From: Halocafeteria seosinensis
Taxonomy: Eukaryota; Sar; Bigyra; Bicosoecida
DNA: 64,000 nucleotides
NCBI GenBank assembly: GCA_001687465.1
Contig: LVLI01000282.1
Span: forward strand, 1-64,000
Direction of reading: 5' to 3'
The notes below the pieces were generated by a model that did no database searches, was not told where the DNA came from, and was given only the letters and a program-made list of their open reading frames with translations. Below are positions 56,457-64,000 of this stretch, piece by piece. The position numbers and the translations under genes are program-made. Every line of letters starts with the position of its first letter. Within the stretch, counting starts at the first letter, position 1.

Positions 56457-59400
56457 ATGGCTTCTTCATCGTCGACAACGAGCTCTTCCTCGAACACCCT
56501 GTATCAGGAATGGGGGGCGTCTGGAGGCTGTGATGCTTGCATTTTTTGCTCATGGACAGCCTCTCCTGTCTCATTTGAGGCGTATAATGGCCCTTCAGAG
56601 GACATTCCAGCGTCGGACGTGAATGGACAAGGACCCCCGGCAAGGAAGCGAATCAAAAGAGATGAGAAAGAGGAAGTAAAACAGGAGGAAACACGATTTG
56701 ACACCAACCTCGTTTTGGCTCGTCCCAATGCATTAGAGGTGTATACACTACAGCCAAGGGGTATAAATGGTCGAGGCGACCCTAATTTAACAGAAGTAGT
56801 AAGTGTTTGTCCTGGAATGGAATTCCCCTGGTTGCTGCTGGCTGTGCACAATTAGTCTCACGCATGATGTACAGGGTGATTCCACCGAGCTGGTCTTGGA
56901 AGGATCTTTTGCGTTATTTGACAGAGTTGCTAGTCTGTCTGTGCTTAAGTTGAAAGGAGCACTCGCCAGGAGAGCAACGGGTTTGAACTCTGTCACGGAA
57001 GCCGAGGCATTGGTGGTGTCCTTCAAATTGGGGAAGATAGCGGTCGTGTCTTTCGATGTCTGGCGAAGACGGCTGCAATTGTTAGCCATCTTCAATTTTG
57101 AAGCCAACGCGACAGGGCTAGGAGCGCATATCCGTGCGACGGCCTCGGTTAGGCTACCCACAGGAGCTAGTGGAACAGGGATGGTGAGGATGGACCCCCA
57201 TCAGCGTTGCCTCGTGATGATTATGTACGAAGATCAGTTGGCAGTGCTACCATTGGCTCAGTATTCTGAGAGCCGAGGGATGCTAGGCTTCGAAGAGGAA
57301 GAAGACGAGGAGGAAGGCAATTATGGAGATGCATCTCGGGAGGAGCAGCATAAATCAAGTAGTGGGAACGCTCTAGGAGACATTGACTTCGTAACTGATT
57401 ACTCAAGCAGACTCTTTCGACCTCCCATTGTTGTACCCTTCTCTTCAATCGGGGAAGGCATCGCAGGTGAAACCAAGGACTATTGCTTTTTGCGGGGATA
57501 CATTGACCCTACCGTAGCAATTCTACACGAACCTACTCCGACGAACTCGAGTCGCTTAACGTATGAGCGATATACGTGCCAACTAACTGCTGTCACACTA
57601 GATCTCGAGACCGGTAGGCATCCTGTGGTGTGGACTGTGCCCAATCTACCGCATGACGCGCTTTGCCTGGTTCCTGTCGACACGCCTATCGGAGGGGTAA
57701 TTGTCTTGTGTACGAACGCCATACTGTATCTGAGTCAACAACAGATGCTGGCTCAGGCGCTAAACGGCTTCGCTCCCGCAACCACGTACCATCATTCTCG
57801 TTTTCGACTGCAACCACCACCCGAAGATATTTCAATCGAACTGGATTCGGTAAGATGGGAATGGGTATCTGGATCTCAGCTGATTCTTACTATCCAGGAA
57901 GGATATACATATGTTGTTAGTTTACAAAAGGAAGAAGAATCCAACTTAATACAGGATATTGTTGTGCGAGACACGGGGTTAGCACTGAACACCGTGCATT
58001 GCATTGCATCGACACTGAGGAGGTGGATGTTCTTCGGCTCCCGGGTTTCGGATTCATTGCTTTTAACAGTTGTACCTCAGACGATATTTTCCGCTGCTGA
58101 GAAACTTCGTTGCTGGGCTCGGATTCGAAAGCTAGACTGGAAAAAGTACCTGCAGAATGGAAATATCCGGAAAACAATTGAGGATAATCAGTCTTCTCGT
58201 GAAGCCTTCGATCGAGCGCTGCAGAGCCAGGAACTGTCTTCGTCGGAGCAAACTCGCCGCCTGGTTGCCAGGGAACTGTGCTTGCACTTCCGCGGGGCCC
58301 TAGAAGAAGAATATAGTGCCCGTACAGGAGGCATCTTAGCGTCTGGTCGGGCAGCTGGTACCTCATCTATTTTTAATACTAGTCGAAGCATTTTGATAGA
58401 TGGAAACAGACTTTCCCGTTCCAGCGAAAGCTTTGATACAGCCAATGAACTAGTGTTCATGATTCATGATATACTTCCTGTCGCATCGGCGGTGGGAGAT
58501 ACTACACATTCTCTCTCCTCCCGCGGAGATCTGGAAGATAAACAGCTGCCTGGTGCACCACGCGCTTCGGAGGTAATTACTACATGTGGCAACAACAGAG
58601 ATGGAGGGTTCGCAACGTTGTCTCGGAGCTTCAATGGAACGGTGCTTTCGCGTTTGACGATGCCAGAATGCGTCGGTATTTGGACACTTCCTATTGACAT
58701 ACCACAAGATGTTTCGGATACTACCGATTTGACATTCCCATCTGAGTATGTTGGCACCGGAGAAGACTTCTTCGACCCAGAGCTCGGTGAATATTCAGTG
58801 CCTTGGATGCATCGTCTTGTGATAATTACTACACAGACGAAAACACGAGTCTTATTTGTACAAGACAACCAATTGGAAGAACTTAAGCAAGAAGCAACCG
58901 AATTTCTTCTGGATGTACCTACGCTAGCGGCTGCTCCACTCCTGGGTGGAAGAAGACTTGCACAGGTCAACACCAAAGGCATCCGGATTGTCGATAGTTT
59001 GGGTGGGGGCTTCGAGGATCTTCTGTTCTACTACGACAAGGAATATGGCGGGCTTGGATTGTCAGATAGCGATGAAGAGGAGTATGAATACGTTACTCGC
59101 GCGCACATATGTGATCCTTACATAGCGTTGGAAATTAGTAATGGTTCCACTGAGATTTTGAAGATGGATAAAGAAGATGAAGAGCTTCGGCCGGTATTTT
59201 CCACTGAATCTTGGGGATGGTCGCGGGTGTCGAGCGGTGGAGATGACCCCATTGTGGCTATGTCACTTTATCGTGACAATGGTTGCCTTCGAGACAACTA
59301 TGGAATGAAACGTTCGACGACGTTTGAGCCTGATTGGCTCGATCGCACCCTCGAGTGCTATGATAAATACTTTCTACGTTCTGGTCAGGATGAACCAACA

Positions 59401-62400
59401 GCCACGCAAGAAGCTGAAGTGGAGAAACATGTGGATGACGGAAAGGACGAAAGTACAGATGGTGCAGAAAGAGGGGCAGCACTCTCGGGAGACGACCCTG
59501 CTGGTGCCTCTACCACGGACGATGACTACGATAGTGAGGATGAAGCATTGTACGGTAACTTGAGTAGCAATATACTGGACTTCGAGCGTATGAACCTGGG
59601 TGGAGTGTCTTCCCAAATATCGTCGGGAGACTTGGAAGATGAAGAAAAAGCATTATATGGAGAGGATGGGTGGTTGGACATTGACAAGCAACGGTCTTCA
59701 AATAGAAAAAGAGATCGATCTGTCCAGATTGATCTCAGTGGTATAGGGGATGAAATTACCCAGCTACTACATGATACGACACTACCATCTGCAAATGCTG
59801 TTCGCCAAGCTCACTCTCGTTCCTCCGTATCCGTGGAGGACTACCACGTATATGCTGTGGTATGTCGACGTTCCGGTAGGATTGCAGTTGAAAATTTATC
59901 CTCGGGAGACCCAGGGCACTCTATGGACCTCGATGGTGTTGTAGATGGGCTTCTGGAGCTGTCAGCACCTAGTGAAACTACCGTGAAAAAGAGTTCATCG
60001 ACGGACGAAATTGAAGAAGTAAATTTGTGTCGTCTCGGTAGGCTAACTCTAACATTTCGAATGAAGAGTGGCATCGTGTATATATATGAGGGGAAAATGC
60101 TTCCTGCTCCGGAGAGTCGAAACAGCGTTGTGATGAAGTTCACACGGGCAACTCAGCATCTGTGCGATAATCAATCTCGTGCGTCAGAGAACGATGGCCC
60201 ATGCATTTTTACGGAGAAGGACAACGCTATAAAATTGCCTCAGTTACAAGCCTTCAGCAACTTGGGAGATTGGCGTGGTATTGCTATTCTGGGAAGACGG
60301 CCTGCCTGGGCATTAGAACAGCGCGGGGCACTTAAGTTAGTTCCTTTACACGTTCCTGATATTGGTCCTGCCGGTGTTCACCGGTCGAATCTTGTGAATT
60401 CTGGAGAAAATCCACTAGATGTAACACCGATGCAAATCAAAGAGGGAATGGGTGCAGCAGCGAGAGCCCCCCCAGGATCGTCTTCTGCACGCGACTTCCC
60501 GGTAACTAGTATCGCACCGTTGAATTCGTTTCTCAGTCGAAATGGAGTGGTGTTTGCTCTGCCTGGTCAGGCCAGCTGCTGCGTTGTGCAATTGCCAGCT
60601 CCTCATTCTCTCCAGCTACATAACGGGACAGTATCAACGAAGAGCTTGCTCGGATGCGGAGTCCACAAGTTGACGTTTCTACATGAAGGCTCTAGAGTAC
60701 CTGGTACATCGACGACCACAATACAACCACCTACGGTACAGCAGTGGCAGAAGCAAAAGTCTTTGCTTGCGCAAAGTGGACGAGATGCAAGAATGCGACT
60801 ACAAGCAGCGTGGCAGGACGCCGCCGTGATGGAGAACGATAACCAAACGGCCGCGGCAGGAACTAGCGTGATGTCATACATTCGAGAGGAGAACGCTCAA
60901 AGCAAATATGAATCCTCAAGCCAGAAATCAAGCTCCTGGGGTGGTGAGCTAAAGAGCAGCCCCCTATTCGCATGTTTGATCAGTTATAGCATTCCCCGAG
61001 ATATCGAAGAAGAAGCACGTTATGAAGTCAAACGTATCTCGTCTCTGGGTAGTGAATACGTCCAGTTAGACTTCGGTAAGCATAAGGAGCTGACTAAGCC
61101 TGATTCTCAGTATGGAGGGCAGCCTCTTCAAATGGAAGCCGTGCACGAAATTATCTTAGCCAGAAAGCAAAAAGATTTACTCCCAGGTGAGCAACTGGTG
61201 GCTACCCCTGGAAGGGATGGTATCCGATCGTGGGCGCCTTATAGCCATTATGATGATATAATAACCGACGAGGAAGCGCACACTCATGAGATATCTAATG
61301 AGGAACGTATCCAGCTGAAACGAGAGAAGTCTGAAGACCTAAAAAAGACAACTTTCGAACCTGTATACCGTGATGGACCAGAAACTGTTGCAGATCTATA
61401 TGCTTCGGAGCGCTTTGACGATCAAGATTTTATTGCTAATATCCGGAGAAGCTCAATGGATTACAAGGTTTTCAATAAACTCCTGAGTCCTTCTCAAAGG
61501 AATACTAATGCCCAAATCTTATCTGACCCCTCAGACTTTGTTTGCGTAGACAGATTTCCATTGATGAGATATGAACATGGGCTAGTCGTCCGCGAAGCAG
61601 CCCTTGCGGATGCTCCAGGGGCACGGAAAGAAAGTTTTGTAATTGTTGGAACAGGGTTCGTTCCTCCTCGTGGAGAGGACGAAGACGGGCAAGGGCGTCT
61701 TATTGTTTTTAAAGTAGCCTACGTTAATGCCGAAATAGAAGGAACATCAGCCAATTCAGCCAGCGGCGGACAAACTGTGCTCGTGCCAAAGTTGAAATAT
61801 TTGCTGGACTACAACCAAGAAGCACCGGTCAGTGCTGTCAGTTGCATTACAGTAGAGGGTCGAGACTATATCGTGATGGCCGCAGGCCGACTTGTCGAAA
61901 TACATAAGTGGGAGTATGGACGCTTGCATAAAGTCGGATTTTATGATGCCGCCATCTACCCGACGGATCTGACCACGGTGAAGAACTATATTGTCCTTGG
62001 AGATCTTTTTCAGTCCGTACGCTTGCTTTGCTGGCGTCCTCAGCAGTGGGACCTGTCCCTTTTGGCTAAGGACACCTCACCCTCGCACACGATATCCTCC
62101 AGCACGTTTGTTCATGGAGACAAACTCGGCATTGTTGCGACTGATATGGACAGAAATCTATCCATTTTCAGCTACAATCCGAAGACGGGTACGCGTTTGT
62201 ATTGTCATGGGGATATTCACGTTTCGTCTCCTATTATGGACGCTAACCCCGTGAGGTTACTCCGTGCAACGCTAGAAGAACAGGAAATAGAGCATCGCGA
62301 TAAGACCATTCGTTTTGGAATTGCGTTGTGTAACTTGGATGGTGGGGTGTCTATGTTGATGCCTCTGGCTCCTGATACGTTTCAGCGTCTCCTTATGCTC

Positions 62401-62711
62401 CAGAAATTGCTCAATTATGCAATTCCCCATACTGCAGGGGTTAATCCACGCCAAGCGAGGTAAGTCTTGTATTTATTAAGTTTGACTAATATTGCGCGTC
62501 AATCATAGGAAATGTATGCTGCAGGCGATTTACCGCACCGGATAACGTAAAACATATACCTGTGCGAGGAATCATTGATGGACCTCTTATCTGGAGATTC
62601 CTAGAGCAAACGGCCTCTTTACAGGATGAATTAGCTAGTGCAATAGGGACGAGTCGTGATACTGTTTACTCGGATTTACTCGAATGCGAGCGCTGTTCCG
62701 TGGCCTTTTAG
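56457..62711 (+). CDS. CPSF1: Cleavage and polyadenylation specificity factor subunit 1 (CPSF160)
   Basis: Model: join(56457..56798,56875..62459,62525..62711), 2037 residues; start MASSSSTTSSSSNTLYQEWG. The N-terminal part carries the CPSF160 pattern: TNLVLARPNALEVYTLQPRG, then GDSTELVLEGSFALFDRVAS, EALVVSFKLGKIAVVSFD and HPVVWTVPNLPHDALCLVP. A long WD/beta-propeller series follows. The C-terminal CPSF A-type domain has DYNQEAPVSAVSCITVEGRD, KNYIVLGDLFQSVRLLCWRP and MDRNLSIFSYNPKTGTRLYC. The last exon ends FLEQTASLQDELASAIGTSR...CERCSVAF. The protein is the scaffold of the complex that binds the AAUAAA signal and directs 3' cleavage of pre-mRNA in the nucleus. It is some 600 residues longer than human CPSF160, mainly from acidic insertions (for example near 57295-57330 and 59400-59670). 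Confidence 0.93.
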
Positions 62712-62897
62712 GTGTTTGGTGAGCTGTTTATCTTCCACAAGAACAGAACGGAAGTGCTGCGCGGCGAGTAGTTGGATATTCTTCCTAATGGTATCCACGA
62801 GCGCTCCGAGAACCGACTGCAACAGTGGTACCACAGACGTCTGCATTTGTTTTACAATTCGTAGAAAGTGTAAGAATTCCACTCGAGTTCCACGCAT
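62676..62897 (-). CDS. Possible small protein overlapping the CPSF160 3' end
   Basis: An ATG frame of 73 codons (MRGTRVEFLHFLRIVKQMQT...HLKGHGTALAFE) runs antisense and overlaps the last 36 bases of the CPSF160 coding sequence. The sequence is helical and amphipathic, with a composition like real protein, but I know no family. It could be a stand-alone gene, the last exon of a longer minus-strand gene, or chance. Confidence 0.25.
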   Translation of the reverse strand: MRGTRVEFLHFLRIVKQMQTSVVPLLQSVLGALVDTIRKNIQLLAAQHFRSVLVEDKQLTKHLKGHGTALAFE

Positions 62898-63877
62898 GGA
62901 GTTAATCAAAAATCAAAACAGTTTCCAAAAATTTCATGACTCTCCTACTTTGTTTGGTAGGATTGTGTCAAAAGTTTCATGATTTCTTACACAATTACCT
63001 TACAACAGTTAGCCACCGGTTATCAGCCTTACGTTCCTCCTTTAGGTGGTATCCTTCCCGTGCCTGACACCTCCGGTTTGGGTCATAGTCCCCACCCACC
63101 CAATGGCCACCGCGGTAGGGTGGGGTTCATTCAACCTGGCTTTTACAAGGTTGTCACTGATTCTCTGCCTACTTCTATTGGGTCGGACGATCGTTTTCGA
63201 CCGTTGTGAGAAGGGAAACTCTCAGCGGAACCTGGAAGAGGTGAGTAACATGGATTATGGACGCCTGATTTGACCCCACCGCCCCGAAAAACTCATGTTG
63301 GAGGAGTTGCTTCTTTTCGTTCCAATGCTGGCATTTTCGGTCCTTCCAGTCCCACCTGAGGCTTACCATGTGGAAGACTATTGATTTCTATTGCCCACAG
63401 TGCGGCAGTCTCTTGGAGAGCTGGTGTCTGTTGAATGTGGCAGGGGCGAAAGGAGTCCGGAGCCGATACATGCTTCATTTGCCGAGCTTGATTGCTGGCT
63501 TCCTCCCTCCTGTAGCGCCCATTTGATGGCACGACATCTTATTCTATCCATGTTGGTTTCCTCATGGCCGAAGGGTTTGCTTCCATGTAGACGAGAACGA
63601 GTGTATGGACGGCAGGAAGCCATCAACGTAGTGAAGCGGTCACACGGCCCTGCTCGACTACCCTTAGTATTCCTTTTTGTATTTTTGAACTTGGTGGAAG
63701 CTTCAATTTGATAGACGTGGGAGGGATATATGATGTTTTGGGCAAGGTGCAAATGTTACCAGAAGGACGTTTGATTTCTTTTGTTCGGTTTGTTGCAGGC
63801 ACGTTACTCTATCGAAGGAAAAGAGTGCATGTCGTACAGTCGAAGTTGCAATTAAGACTATTACGACTCGGGATAAA
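62712..63877. other. Gene-poor stretch before the last partial gene
   Basis: About 1.2 kb. Open frames exist on both strands (for example plus 62979-63209, a Pro/Gly-rich frame with GYQPYVPPLGGILPVPD), but they lack domains and good splice context. It should contain the promoter of the gene starting at 63878. Confidence 0.3.
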
Positions 63878-64000
63878 ATGCCTCGAAAACGCAACAAATC
63901 CAGTTCCAACACTGCTGCCAATCGATCCAAGGAATCAGGCTCTCAAGCTCAGCAGAAGCAAAACACGAGCGCAAGGGTGGATACGTCTGCCTCGGCGCCT
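63878..64000 (+). CDS. Start of a basic, low-complexity protein, cut by the window end
   Basis: The ATG at 63878-63880 opens a frame that runs to the last base with 41 complete codons. It begins MPRKRNKSSSNTAANRSKES and continues Gln/Ser/Lys rich. It has a nuclear-localisation-like basic start (PRKRNK). No stop lies in the window. The product is unknown. Confidence 0.5.
   Translation, partial: MPRKRNKSSSNTAANRSKESGSQAQQKQNTSARVDTSASAP

Noticed and set aside
63175-63752. Minus-strand open frames near the window end
   Set aside because: Composition is not protein-like, frames overlap without splice logic and no domain is seen.

Overview
The window is nuclear DNA of a unicellular, probably flagellated eukaryote. 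Protein-coding exons are split by many very short introns (about 45-82 bases, GT...AG), genes lie on both strands with little space between them, and TAA, TAG and TGA all act as stops. The products are eukaryotic: a GBF1/GNOM-type ARF exchange factor, the largest cleavage/polyadenylation factor subunit (CPSF160), anoctamins, a TmcB-like membrane protein, a cAMP-receptor/GCR1-like seven-helix receptor, a SET/MYND protein and a CCDC180-like coiled-coil protein. CCDC180 is linked to cilia and flagella, so it points to a flagellated cell. I cannot name the species. I saw no tRNA, rRNA, CRISPR or prokaryotic operon.

Layout. Positions 1-77: start of an unknown gene (minus). 628-2679: SET/MYND gene (minus). 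2950-3669: decayed hAT transposon. 3842-4318: small coiled-coil gene (minus). 4818-12333: two tandem anoctamin genes (plus) with the same 18-exon structure. 12539-20676: 24-exon CCDC180-like gene (minus). 21128-22825: secretory-pathway CS-domain protein (minus). 23251-24984: seven-helix receptor (plus). 24985-26890: longest gene-poor stretch. 26891-32399: TmcB-like protein (plus). 32903-35951: hamartin-like coiled-coil protein (minus). 36440-42484: ARF exchange factor, one 2014-codon exon (plus). 43049-45224: unknown protein made of two related domains plus a charged tail (plus). 45297-45928: small Tim17-like membrane protein (minus). 46025-48310: TPR-like protein (minus). 48447-51753: M1 aminopeptidase (plus). 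51874-53534: coiled-coil protein (minus). 53895-56200: MidA-like methyltransferase fused to TPR repeats (minus). 56457-62711: CPSF160 (plus). 63878-64000: start of another gene, cut by the window end (plus).

Exon joins were built by hand from GT/AG signals, reading-frame phase and, for the anoctamins, comparison of the two paralogues. Multi-exon models given with joins are phase-consistent, but no transcript evidence was available. As a theme, many products are membrane, signalling or ciliary proteins (two anoctamins, a receptor, a TmcB-like protein, CCDC180, ARF-GEF and hamartin-like regulators), but neighbourhood in a compact eukaryotic genome is weak evidence for a shared pathway.
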